DNA of 64,000 bases from an uncultured Bacteroidia bacterium (GTDB lineage Bacteria > Bacteroidota > Bacteroidia > Bacteroidales > UBA932), in the NCBI GenBank assembly GCA_902779785.1, contig CACZDC010000002.1, positions 1 through 64,000 of the forward strand. Reading direction: 5' to 3'. Within the stretch, counting starts at the first letter, position 1. Each line of letters starts with the position of its first letter. Shown piece by piece: positions 8,869-18,315 of the stretch. The notes under the pieces were generated by a model. It saw nothing but the letters and a program-made list of their open reading frames with translations, was not told the origin of the DNA and did no database searches. The position numbers were made by a program, and so were the translations under genes.

Positions 8869-10830
8869 ATGAAGAGATTATCATTTATAATATCAGCAGT
8901 CCTGACTGTATCAGGGCTGCTTTCTGCTTGTGATTCTGCCGATAAGCAGTGGCAGGAGGGCAGCCTTCGGGATATCCGGCCGGAAGGCTGGCTCCTTGAA
9001 AAGCTTGAGTCTCAGAAAGAAGGCTTGACCGGTCATCCCGAGGCGCTTTCATATCCTTATAACACCTGTCTCTGGGCCGGTGAAATCCCCAGGATGGGGG
9101 AACACGGGCGCGACTGGTGGCGCTATGAGCAGACTGCATATTACACGGATGGCCTGCTTCGCCTTGGCTATCTGCTTGATGACGAAGAATTTATCTCGAA
9201 AGGGGAGGCCGGGATAGACTATACTCTGGAGCACCCTTGGGAAAATGGCCGTCTCGGCTCAAAGCTGGTGGAATATACCTGGCCTTTCGCAGTTTTTTTC
9301 AGGGCTATGAAGGCTCGTTATGATGTCTCGCCCGACCCCGCTATACTTGAGGCGCTTACACGCCATTACAATTCCATCCCGATGGAGCAGCTTATTCGCA
9401 AGCGGGATATCCTTTCGCTTGAAGGAATGCTCTGGACTGCGTCCAAGACCGGAAACAGGGCTCTTGTCGAAAAGGCGGACTCGGCATTCAGATTCCGCAA
9501 GGAGCTTCTTGGGGACATCAAGACCAGCAGGGACGACCGCGTGACGCCGGAATTCCTCCAGGGCGAGGAACCGTACAAGATGCACGGAGTGACCATTAGC
9601 GAGATACTTAAGCTCCCGATAATGCTTTATGCTGCGACGGGAGACGAGTGGTACCGTGAGCTGGGAGAAAGCTCCCTGGCCAGGCTTTATGAGGAGGACG
9701 GACTCCCCGACGGGCTGTTTACCAGCGCGGAATGGCTCCAGGGTAGGGATATCCGTCATAGCCACGAGACCTGCAATGCCGTGGATATGAGCTGGACTCT
9801 GGGCTATTATCTTGAGATACTCAAGGATGCGAAATATGCGGATCTGCTTGAAAAGATAGTGTTCAACGCCGGCAGTGGAAGCGTGACTTCCGATTTCAAG
9901 GCCCTGCAGTATTATTCCTCTGTCAATCAGTTTATTGCTACAGGTACCTCCAACCATAACAAGGACAATTACTGCTCCACCTGGATGGCTTACCGTCCTA
10001 CGCACCAGACAGAATGCTGCGCCGGCAATATCCACAGGCTCTATCCCAATTATGCGGCCCGGATGTGGCTGCGGGGCAGGGACGAAGCCGTGGCTGCGCT
10101 TTATGGTCCTTCGGAATTTATTTATAATGAGAAACTCAGCTTCGTTGAGGAAACTGAATATCCGTACGGCGAGAAGGTAGTTATCAGGGCAAGGCTGAAA
10201 GGCGGCAAGCAGAGTGCAAAGCTTTCTGTCAGAATACCTTGCTGGTGCACGGAATCAGCGGTTACGCTGAATGGCGCTCAGCTGCCTTCCAAGGCTGGCA
10301 GCTTTGTGAGTATGGACCATAGCTGGGCTGACGGGGACAGCGTGGTCGTGTCGCTACCGATGAAAGTCGAGCGACGGAGCGCCTACGGCGGAGGAGTATA
10401 TTTCGAGAGAGGACCGCTTGTCTATAGCTATGCGATACCTGCTGATTATAAGAAAGATACGATCCGTTATGCCAATATGAACGGGAAGTATCCCGCCGAT
10501 GACAATGCCTTCCCTTGCTGGGATATCCGTCCCGCTGGTCCGTGGAACTTCGCTCTCGGTCCGGACGCAGAGGCGGAATTCATTGCCGGAAGCGCCGGGT
10601 CCGGGACCCCTCGTCTACGTGTCCCGGTCCGTCCGATCCGATGGGAATTCGACGAAGGTCCTAAGGGGGAACTTCTCACCCCTGACCTTCCAAAAGAGCC
10701 TCTCCCGACAGGCCCCCTCCAGTACCTTGAACTAGTGCCATACGGTCAGACAACTCTTCGCCTAACTGTCTTTCCGACCGTGCGTGATAACTGGTTGTGG
10801 CATAGTGACTTATGTAAAACAACCTGGTGA
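8869..10830 (+). CDS. Beta-L-arabinofuranosidase-like glycoside hydrolase (GH127 type)
   Basis: This 653-residue lipoprotein (lipobox LLSAC) has the GH127/GH146-like fold of alpha/alpha toroid plus beta sandwich, recognised by the motifs HETCNAVDM and TECCAGNIHRLYP. The Glu-Cys3 set of this family is present: E300, C302, C383 and C384. In characterised members these residues bind zinc and one cysteine acts as nucleophile. Expected activity is exo-removal of beta-L-arabinofuranose from plant glycans or glycoproteins; the exact linkage cannot be told. It forms an operon with the phosphoesterase at 6382. The last five codons and the stop lie inside the terminator stem at 10816-10850. Confidence 0.85.
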   Translation: MKRLSFIISAVLTVSGLLSACDSADKQWQEGSLRDIRPEGWLLEKLESQKEGLTGHPEALSYPYNTCLWAGEIPRMGEHGRDWWRYEQTAYYTDGLLRLGYLLDDEEFISKGEAGIDYTLEHPWENGRLGSKLVEYTWPFAVFFRAMKARYDVSPDPAILEALTRHYNSIPMEQLIRKRDILSLEGMLWTASKTGNRALVEKADSAFRFRKELLGDIKTSRDDRVTPEFLQGEEPYKMHGVTISEILKLPIMLYAATGDEWYRELGESSLARLYEEDGLPDGLFTSAEWLQGRDIRHSHETCNAVDMSWTLGYYLEILKDAKYADLLEKIVFNAGSGSVTSDFKALQYYSSVNQFIATGTSNHNKDNYCSTWMAYRPTHQTECCAGNIHRLYPNYAARMWLRGRDEAVAALYGPSEFIYNEKLSFVEETEYPYGEKVVIRARLKGGKQSAKLSVRIPCWCTESAVTLNGAQLPSKAGSFVSMDHSWADGDSVVVSLPMKVERRSAYGGGVYFERGPLVYSYAIPADYKKDTIRYANMNGKYPADDNAFPCWDIRPAGPWNFALGPDAEAEFIAGSAGSGTPRLRVPVRPIRWEFDEGPKGELLTPDLPKEPLPTGPLQYLELVPYGQTTLRLTVFPTVRDNWLWHSDLCKTTW

Positions 10831-10850
10831 AAATTCACTAGGTTGTTTTG
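10816..10850. terminator. Bidirectional terminator between GH127 gene and lutC
   Basis: A long stem (AAAACAACCTGGTGAA pairing with the TTCACTAGGTTGTTTT side, one G-T wobble) has A's on the left and T's on the right, so it can end transcription from both convergent sides. The stop codon of the GH127 gene (10828-10830) is inside the left arm. Confidence 0.8.
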
Positions 10851-10881
10851 CATAAGTAGCTGTGCGCCAGGTATTTACATT

Positions 10882-11409
10882 TCACGGCGCCGGAGCAATA
10901 TGCCGTCGGAGCAATACGCCGACTAAGCGGGCTCCGTGGGCACCGAAGACAAGAGCCTGTTCGATATCGGCGGTCTTGGAAGGCCCGGAGATGAAGATTC
11001 CATAGCCTTTGACTTCTTCACCGAGACGGTCATAGGCATCGTGCATATTGGCCACGATGGATTCTTCGTCAATTACAAGGACAAGGGTGTCCGAGATGAA
11101 ATACTTCACCCGGGGCATATCCGTTGGCTCCTCGAGATAGACACAGCCGTTCTCAGCAACTCCGAACTCTCCTTTCGCGATGCAGATGTCCTCGGCCTCG
11201 GGGAATAGCGAACGGGCGGCCTCTTCCGGAGAGTCTCCGGCTTCTATCCTTAAGACCTTTCCTCCACTCCCTTTGACAGCTTCGCAGAACTTTGCGAGCG
11301 GATCCTCATAACGGAGCGAAGCCGATTTCACTTCGCTCAGGTCCGGCTTTTCGAAAACCTCCGGCCTGGCTGCCTTCAGCGCTTCAAATATGGCTTCTTT
11401 ACTTGTCAT
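10882..11409 (-). CDS. lutC: Lactate utilization protein C (LUD domain)
   Basis: This 175-residue single-domain LUD protein is recognised by the C-terminal block FISGPSKTADIEQ and the final HGARLVGVLL. LutC belongs to the LutABC complex that oxidises L-lactate to pyruvate in the cytoplasm. It overlaps the end of lutB by 11 nt and is the last gene of the minus-strand lutA-lutB-lutC order. Length is slightly below that of other LutC proteins but no motif is missing. Confidence 0.88.
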   Translation of the reverse strand: MTSKEAIFEALKAARPEVFEKPDLSEVKSASLRYEDPLAKFCEAVKGSGGKVLRIEAGDSPEEAARSLFPEAEDICIAKGEFGVAENGCVYLEEPTDMPRVKYFISDTLVLVIDEESIVANMHDAYDRLGEEVKGYGIFISGPSKTADIEQALVFGAHGARLVGVLLRRHIAPAP

Positions 11410-12706
11410 TGCGCAGTTTCTTGATTGTCTTTTGTGAAGCGATGTCCGGGAAGTCTCGTCCCTTGCCCCAGCTTGCCCCGAGGGCTTTCAAGGCCTTCAT
11501 TCCGGCAGGTCCGGCAGCAAGTGTTGTCTCAAGCCTCCAGGGTGCGCCCATTACAAAGCCCATCCCCTTGGAGAGCAGTTTCTTCTTTGCCGAAGAGCAG
11601 TAGTGCTGCCTGGAGCGGTAAATCTGCTCTGCAAGGTCCACCTTGGCCGGGCAGAGGGCGCTGCAGGAATGGCAGAGGCTGCAGGCGGAAAGGTCTGCCT
11701 TGCAGCGCTCCGGATCTGCCATAACGCCGAGATTTATTCCTACTGGACCCGGAATAAAGTAGGAATAGGCATAGCCGCCGAGCCGTCGATAGACAGGGCA
11801 GGTGTTCATACAACCGCCGCAGCGAAGGCAGTTAAGCAGTTTCCGATGCTCCGGGTCTGCGAGAATACGGCTTCTGCCATTGTCCACGATCACTATGTGG
11901 AACTCAGCTCCAGGGCGAGGAGCGCTGTAATGTGTCGTATAGGTGGTGATTGGCTGTCCTGTCGCCGTGCGTGCGAGAAGTCGTGTGAATACTCCCAGAC
12001 TTTCCCTGTCAGGGACTATCTTGTCAATGCCGAAGGCCGCGATCTGAAGCGGCGGCAGGGAAGTGCCCATATCCGCATTGCCCTCATTGGTGCAGACCAC
12101 TACTTCTCCAGTCGAGGCTACGGCGAAGTTGCCGCCGGTCATACCCGCGTCCGCCGAAAGGAAATACTCGCGCAGATTCTTTCGTGCAGCGTGGGTGAGG
12201 TAGGTCGGGTCGCAGTTGCCCTTTTCCGTGCCCATTTCCTTTTCGAAGAGAGCGCCGACCTCCTCCCTTTTGACGTGGATTGCCGGAAGGACGATATGGC
12301 TCGGGCGGCTGCCCATCAGCTGGATGATCCTTTCTCCAAGGTCGGTCTCAATTGTCTCTATCCCAAGGCTTTCCAGATATGGACGGAGCTCGCATTCCTC
12401 CGACAGCATAGACTTTGATTTGACAAAGCGCTTTACTGAGTGGCTTTGCAGAAGATCCCCTATAATGCGGCGGTATTCTTCGGCATCCTTGGCCCAGTGG
12501 ACTATTGCCCCGTTGGCTCTGGCTTTGGTCTCGAACTGATCGAGAAGTTCAGGCAGGTGGCTGGTAGAATAGAGTTTGATCCGGGAGGCGGCATCCCTGA
12601 GTTTTTCCCACTCAGGCAGGCTCTTGGCGAGTCTGTCCCTTTTCCCGCGGACGAGCCAGAGAGTCTCGTCCTGCCAGTCGACTTTCGCGTAATCTATCTT
12701 CTTCAT
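11399..12706 (-). CDS. lutB: Iron-sulfur lactate utilization protein B
   Basis: This 435-residue protein has an N-terminal LUD domain and a C-terminal ferredoxin-like region with two cysteine sets for [4Fe-4S] clusters: CLRCGGCMNTCP and CSLCHSCSALCP. I chose the start at 12706 because it overlaps the lutA stop as ATGA and begins with the family-like MKKIDYAKVDW; the frame runs 70 codons further upstream but those overlap lutA and look random. It carries electrons in the LutABC lactate-oxidising complex. Confidence 0.9.
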   Translation of the reverse strand: MKKIDYAKVDWQDETLWLVRGKRDRLAKSLPEWEKLRDAASRIKLYSTSHLPELLDQFETKARANGAIVHWAKDAEEYRRIIGDLLQSHSVKRFVKSKSMLSEECELRPYLESLGIETIETDLGERIIQLMGSRPSHIVLPAIHVKREEVGALFEKEMGTEKGNCDPTYLTHAARKNLREYFLSADAGMTGGNFAVASTGEVVVCTNEGNADMGTSLPPLQIAAFGIDKIVPDRESLGVFTRLLARTATGQPITTYTTHYSAPRPGAEFHIVIVDNGRSRILADPEHRKLLNCLRCGGCMNTCPVYRRLGGYAYSYFIPGPVGINLGVMADPERCKADLSACSLCHSCSALCPAKVDLAEQIYRSRQHYCSSAKKKLLSKGMGFVMGAPWRLETTLAAGPAGMKALKALGASWGKGRDFPDIASQKTIKKLRNDK

Positions 12707-13416
12707 AGGCCTGAGGCAAGGATTTCGACGATATGGATAGTTCTGATGGGCAGTTTTTCCCTGGATATGATGCCCTGCTGATGCATCAGGCAGGAGGAGT
12801 CGGCCGCGGTTATGAATTCCGCCCCGGTGGCCATATGCCGCCGTACTCTGTCGCGGCCCATCTTGACTGACAGCTCGCTTTCTTCGACGGAGAAGAGCCC
12901 TCCGAATCCGCAGCACTCGTCCGGACGTTCGCTTTCCACGACCTCAATGTCTTTTATCAGTCCCAGCAGGTCTCGTAACTTATTGAAATACGGGATGTTC
13001 TGCTCTGAAGGGGAGGACAGTCCGGCAAGTCGCACCCCGTGGCAGGAGTTGTGGATACAGACTTTGTGGGGAAAGCTTCCCGGGAGTGAAACAGGCCTCA
13101 GGACATCGTGGACATACTCGCAGATCTCGTAGATACGTCCTTTGAAACTGTCCCCGTAGTGCTCTCGTACATAGGCGACACAGCTCGACGAGGGGCTGAC
13201 GATTAGATCGTAATTCTCGAAAATCTTTTCGAAACGCTGTTTCAGCCTCTTTGTGTCGGACTCGAAACCGGCGTTTCCCATAGGCTGGCCGCAGCAGGTC
13301 TGTCCCTGAGGTATTTCCGGCTCGACCCCGAGATGACGAAGCAGCTTCAGACTGCATTCAATCACCTGTGGCGCAACCGCCCTGACGTAGCAAGGAATAA
13401 AGAAAGCGACTTTCAT
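12703..13416 (-). CDS. lutA: Lactate utilization protein A (CCG-domain Fe-S oxidoreductase)
   Basis: This 237-residue protein is made of two cysteine-rich CCG domains: IPCY with GQTCCGQP near residues 8-45, and HNSCHG with DECCGFGG near 120-165. These bind Fe-S clusters as in LutA/GlpC-type subunits. It is the first gene of the lutABC operon. A TATATTTG box ends only 4 nt before its ATG on the minus strand, so the transcript may have almost no leader. Confidence 0.9.
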   Translation of the reverse strand: MKVAFFIPCYVRAVAPQVIECSLKLLRHLGVEPEIPQGQTCCGQPMGNAGFESDTKRLKQRFEKIFENYDLIVSPSSSCVAYVREHYGDSFKGRIYEICEYVHDVLRPVSLPGSFPHKVCIHNSCHGVRLAGLSSPSEQNIPYFNKLRDLLGLIKDIEVVESERPDECCGFGGLFSVEESELSVKMGRDRVRRHMATGAEFITAADSSCLMHQQGIISREKLPIRTIHIVEILASGL

Positions 13417-13477
13417 AGTTCAAATATACGATGAATAGTCGAAATTTTTTCTAATTTTGTAAAAATATCGCTTTATT
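13417..13477. promoter_or_regulatory. Divergent promoter region, lutA / SGNH hydrolase
   Basis: On the minus strand, TATATTTG (13421-13428) serves lutA. On the plus strand, TAATTTTG (13452-13459) serves the gene at 13478. Both fit the TAnnTTTG box; the upstream TTTG boxes are weak in both directions. Confidence 0.5.
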
Positions 13478-14569
13478 ATGAGATTCTCGTTTGTCGTAGC
13501 CGCTGTCCTGGCTGTTTTTGTCTCTCTGAGCGCAAATGCCCAGAAATCTTCAACCAAGTATGTCGAGGCGGCAGAACTGACTCTTGTCGGCAATCTTTTC
13601 CCTGATACCCCGAATCCATACCACCGTCTGGATACGGCCAAGTACAGAGGGCTTGAGCCCGGTGATTACCTCAATGCCACCCAGTCTTCCGGCCTGGCAG
13701 TGGCCTTCAAGACCAATTCCAAGTACATCAAGGTCCAGACTGAATACGGTTTCCGCCGTTTCGGCAACTTCTCCGCCGGCTTTGCCCTTCGCGGTTATGA
13801 CCTTTATATCAAGAAGGACGGAAAATGGCTCTGGGCCGGTGTCGGCGCTGCAAAGGACGATGCCTGTGACAAGCCCGCTACCATAGTCAAGGATCTTGAC
13901 GGGACTATGCACGAGTGCCTTCTCTATTTCCCGATTTTCAGCGAAGAGCGTTCGGTAAAGGTCGGCGTTTCCGAGGACAGTGTACTTGAGGCCATAGACA
14001 TTCCCTTCCGACATAAGGTCGGTATTTTCGGCTCCAGTTTCACCCACGGCGCGGGCGCTTCACGCTCCGGTATGACTTATCCGTCAATCTTCTCGCGTGA
14101 TACCGGAATCCAACTGCTGAGCCTCGGAGTCAGCGGGCGCTCGAAACTTCAGCCGGTTTTTGCCCAGGCTCTCGCCGATGCAGATGTTGAGGCTTATATT
14201 TTCGATTCTTTCTCGAACCCCAGTCTGGCTCAGATCCGCGAACGTCTTTTCCCCTTCATCGAGACCATCCAGGCGAAGCATCCCGACATCCCTCTGATCT
14301 TCCAGCAGACTATCTACCGCGAGCACCGCAATTTCGATACGAAGAGGCGCAAATTTGAAATTGACCGCCTCGCTCTGTGCGATTCGCTTATGAACATTGC
14401 CTGCAAAAAGTACAAGAACGTGTACTATGTAAAGAGCACGAATGCGACCTCCCCGGAGCACGACACCACTGTCGACGGTACTCATCCGAGCGACTACGGC
14501 TATGTCCTCTGGGCCCATTCCATAGAAAAACCTATCCTTAAAATACTCCGCAAATATGGCATTAAATAA
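13478..14569 (+). CDS. Secreted SGNH-family hydrolase
   Basis: This 363-residue protein has a cleavable signal peptide (cut likely after SANA, before QK). Residues about 20-165 form an N-terminal beta domain seen in Bacteroidales SGNH proteins. The hydrolase domain starts at VGIFGSSFTHGAGA, with the nucleophile Ser in GSSFTHG, and ends with DGTHPSDYGY, which supplies the catalytic Asp and His. It is probably a periplasmic or secreted esterase, perhaps a carbohydrate deacetylase; the substrate is unknown. Its last 14 nt overlap the start of pncB, although the two functions are unrelated. Confidence 0.8.
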   Translation: MRFSFVVAAVLAVFVSLSANAQKSSTKYVEAAELTLVGNLFPDTPNPYHRLDTAKYRGLEPGDYLNATQSSGLAVAFKTNSKYIKVQTEYGFRRFGNFSAGFALRGYDLYIKKDGKWLWAGVGAAKDDACDKPATIVKDLDGTMHECLLYFPIFSEERSVKVGVSEDSVLEAIDIPFRHKVGIFGSSFTHGAGASRSGMTYPSIFSRDTGIQLLSLGVSGRSKLQPVFAQALADADVEAYIFDSFSNPSLAQIRERLFPFIETIQAKHPDIPLIFQQTIYREHRNFDTKRRKFEIDRLALCDSLMNIACKKYKNVYYVKSTNATSPEHDTTVDGTHPSDYGYVLWAHSIEKPILKILRKYGIK

Positions 14570-16067
14570 AATCAACGAAGCCTATGTCTCTGACAAGTAC
14601 CAGTACACTATGGGAAAGTCCTATCTGGACTGTGGCAAGCAGGAAGAAATAGCAATTTTCAATCTCTTTTACCGCAAGGCTCCCGAGAATAACAACTGGG
14701 CTGTCGTGAGCGGCACGGAGGAGGTCATCGAGATGGTCCTCAAACTCGGCACCGAGCCCGAGGAGTTCTATGAGAAGTTCCTCCCGGGAGAGGAGTACCG
14801 CGAATTCCGCAAGTACCTCAGTACAATGCATTTCACCGGTGACGTCTATGCTATGCGAGAGGGCGAGATCGTATTTCCGAACCAGCCGGTCATAACGGTC
14901 GTCGGCCCTCTTGTCCAGGCCCAGGTCCTCGAGACTCCGATGCTTTGCATAATGAACCATCAGATGGCTGTCGCAACCAAGGCTTCCCGCGTCTGCCGTT
15001 CGACCGACAGACCAGTGTCCGAGTTCGGCTCGAGGCGTGCCCACGGTCCCTGGGCAGCGGTCTATGGCGGCAAGGCGGCCCAGATCGCCGGCTGCGCCAG
15101 TTCGTCCAACATCCTTACAGGGGCCTTCAACAATGTGCCTTCCACCGGCACTATGGCCCATAGTTTCATCACTTCATACGGGAGCACGGTGGAAGGGGAG
15201 CACAAGGCCTTCACCGACTATCTCCGCACCCATAAGGGGGAGAATCTGATTCTGCTGATAGACACTTACGATACTCTCCGCTGCGGCGTCAAGAACGCCA
15301 TACGTTCCTTCAAGGAGATGGGGATAGACGACAGTTACGGCCCCGGCTATGGCGTCCGCCTAGACAGCGGCGACCTTGCCTTCCTTTCGCAGGAAGTGCG
15401 CTATCTGCTTGACGAGCATGGACTTAAAAAGTGCAAGATTTTCGCGACCAACGGTCTGGACGAGTATCTTATAACCGACCTGGAGCGTCAGGGTGCCAAG
15501 ATCGACTGCTACGGAGTAGGCGATGCTATTGCGACCTCCAAGGCCGCTCCCTGCTTCGGCAATGTCTATAAGCTTGTCCAGATAGGCTCCGAGCCTGTCC
15601 TGAAGCGTTCTGAGGACAAGATCAAGCTCATCAATCCTGGCTTCCAGATTACCTGGCGCATCTCTGCCCAGGATTCTGTAAAGGGCAACAAGATAGACGG
15701 TTACGTCTTCAAGGCGGACGTCACCTGCCTAAGGGGAGACAGTATGGACACGGCCATCCAGAATGGGGATACGATCACTGTCCGCGACGAGTATGATTCC
15801 TACAAGTACAAGACTTTCGAGGAGGGTTCATACGAGGCTCGTCCGCTTCAGGTCCAGGTGATCAAGGACGGACGCCGTGTCGTGCCTCAGCATACTCTGG
15901 AGCAGAAAAAGGCCTTTTACAAGGACAATCTCCACCATTTCTCACCTGCTGAGCGGCGTCTTATCAATCCGCACTACTACAAGGTGGACATTTCCGACGA
16001 GCTCTACGACACAAAGATGCGTATCATCGGAAAACTGGTGAAAGAAATAGAGGATTTCGATATCTAG
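14556..16067 (+). CDS. pncB: Nicotinate phosphoribosyltransferase
   Basis: This 503-residue enzyme converts nicotinate plus PRPP to nicotinate mononucleotide in NAD salvage. Diagnostic segments are SDKYQYTMG at the N-terminus, EFGSRRAHG, SNILTGAFNN, the PRPP-binding VRLDSGDL, and FATNGLDEY. Length fits the long bacterial form. It overlaps the SGNH hydrolase gene by 14 nt, and its TAG stop shares the tetranucleotide CTAG with the stop of the convergent CPBP gene. A pnuC transporter for related precursors lies far downstream at 39244. Confidence 0.92.
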   Translation: MALNKINEAYVSDKYQYTMGKSYLDCGKQEEIAIFNLFYRKAPENNNWAVVSGTEEVIEMVLKLGTEPEEFYEKFLPGEEYREFRKYLSTMHFTGDVYAMREGEIVFPNQPVITVVGPLVQAQVLETPMLCIMNHQMAVATKASRVCRSTDRPVSEFGSRRAHGPWAAVYGGKAAQIAGCASSSNILTGAFNNVPSTGTMAHSFITSYGSTVEGEHKAFTDYLRTHKGENLILLIDTYDTLRCGVKNAIRSFKEMGIDDSYGPGYGVRLDSGDLAFLSQEVRYLLDEHGLKKCKIFATNGLDEYLITDLERQGAKIDCYGVGDAIATSKAAPCFGNVYKLVQIGSEPVLKRSEDKIKLINPGFQITWRISAQDSVKGNKIDGYVFKADVTCLRGDSMDTAIQNGDTITVRDEYDSYKYKTFEEGSYEARPLQVQVIKDGRRVVPQHTLEQKKAFYKDNLHHFSPAERRLINPHYYKVDISDELYDTKMRIIGKLVKEIEDFDI

Positions 16068-16975
16068 TCCGCTTCGACTGTATCGATATTACCCCGTGAA
16101 TGCTGCGTCGGAATCTTGCTGAAAAACCAGATTCCGGCGCTTAGTATTGTAAGGCTGAAGAAAAAGACTATCATATAGTTCTGCTTGCCGAGCACGTCGA
16201 TCCAGAAATCGTATTCCTTCAGGGATTCGATGTTCATCAGGATGACTGCCGTTGCGTTGTTGACAAAGTGCATCAGCATAGTCAGTTTCAGCGAGCCCGT
16301 CTTGTAATAGACATAGCCCATAAGCACTCCGATAAGGAAGGCGTTCAAGGCCTGCCAGGGGTTGCCGTGGATAAGGGCGAAGAACAGGGCGGAAATGACT
16401 ATGGCCCAGACAGGTTTGATCTTAGTGGTCAGAAGGCCGCGGAGGACCATTCCCCTGCATAGCCATTCCTCAAAGACCGGAGCCATAATGGCGACGACCA
16501 GGAAGGACGACCACAGCGGTCCGCCGGTCATCTGCTTCATCATCTGCATCAGCACCTCGTAGAGCCGGGCAAGTATGCTTGAGCGCATACTCAGCTTCAT
16601 ATTCAGGTAGTTCGGCAGGTCGAAGACCATCATACCGCTGGCAATCAGGGCTATGGTCATCAGTACCACCGCCCAGGGCTTGAAGGGCCCGCTGTGGAAA
16701 CTGTCCAGGCTGTAACCCTTTTCGAAAAGGGCGTTTTTCTGGCTCACCCTTGCAGCATAGATCATCCCTGGAATGAACTGCAGAGGATAGACGACTATCA
16801 TTCCGTAGTCCAGTACAATCTGTTGAGGGACGAACTTAAGTGCGATGAGCTGGAGCAGATTCCCGATGAAAAGGCCGACCAGGAGCCAGCCGAGAAGGGC
16901 GAACATACCGCCCACGCCCGGAGTGTACCAGGCGTGGGAAGCATAGATGTCGTAGTTGTTGACTTTGCGCGCCAT
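16064..16975 (-). CDS. CPBP-family intramembrane metalloprotease
   Basis: This 303-residue integral membrane protein has about seven or eight hydrophobic segments. The CPBP (CAAX protease/bacteriocin-processing) motifs are clear: FEEWLCRG with the Glu pair, FALIHGNPWQ, and HFVNN. The substrate is unknown; family members process prenylated or peptide substrates or act in bacteriocin self-immunity. It follows the nucleotidyltransferase gene after 3 nt on the same strand, so the two are probably co-transcribed. Confidence 0.85.
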   Translation of the reverse strand: MARKVNNYDIYASHAWYTPGVGGMFALLGWLLVGLFIGNLLQLIALKFVPQQIVLDYGMIVVYPLQFIPGMIYAARVSQKNALFEKGYSLDSFHSGPFKPWAVVLMTIALIASGMMVFDLPNYLNMKLSMRSSILARLYEVLMQMMKQMTGGPLWSSFLVVAIMAPVFEEWLCRGMVLRGLLTTKIKPVWAIVISALFFALIHGNPWQALNAFLIGVLMGYVYYKTGSLKLTMLMHFVNNATAVILMNIESLKEYDFWIDVLGKQNYMIVFFFSLTILSAGIWFFSKIPTQHSRGNIDTVEAD

Positions 16976-16978
16976 AGG

Positions 16979-17911
<933 letters not shown>

Positions 17912-17962
17912 TATCTTTGGTTTTTAGCGTTAAAAACTTATCATACAAAATTACATATTCTT

Positions 17963-17994
17963 TTTGTATTTTCAGCGTAAAATACTTAATTTCG
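17963..17994 (+). promoter_or_regulatory. Promoter of the ftsB/divIC-like gene
   Basis: TTTG at 17963-17966, a 20-nt spacer, and TAATTTCG at 17987-17994. The ATG at 18001 follows after only 6 nt, which places the expected transcription start at or next to the start codon. Confidence 0.65.
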
Positions 17995-18000
17995 CAGCAA

Positions 18001-18315
18001 ATGGCAGACAGAAAAAAAATATGGTCCTGGTTCACTCAGAGTGAGCACAATTATTTCCTTCCCTTCGTTATCGTCGTGACCTTGATCGTGGGGGTGTGGC
18101 TGGTGTTCCTGTCCCACGACAGCATACTCAACTGGGGCCGTTCCGCTATGGAAGTGAAGAATCAGGAAGCTGAAATCCAGAGGCTTCGCTCTGAAATTGA
18201 AAAGATGGAGGCGCAGATAAAGGATCTTACCACGAATCTGGATTCCCTGGAAAAATTCGCCCGCGAGCGCTATCATTTCGCCGTTCCCGGCGAGGATGTC
18301 TATATCGAGGAATAA
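18001..18315 (+). CDS. FtsB/DivIC-like septum formation protein
   Basis: This 104-residue single-pass membrane protein has a cytoplasmic N-terminus (about 15 residues), one transmembrane helix (FVIVVTLIVGVWLVFL), then a coiled coil of charged heptads and a short C-terminal FARERYHFAVPGEDVY typical of DivIC/FtsB. It would act with FtsL and FtsQ in the divisome. I chose 18001 because the frame upstream (to 17917) runs through the promoter. Its last 16 nt overlap the 3' end of convergent folP. Confidence 0.85.
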   Translation: MADRKKIWSWFTQSEHNYFLPFVIVVTLIVGVWLVFLSHDSILNWGRSAMEVKNQEAEIQRLRSEIEKMEAQIKDLTTNLDSLEKFARERYHFAVPGEDVYIEE

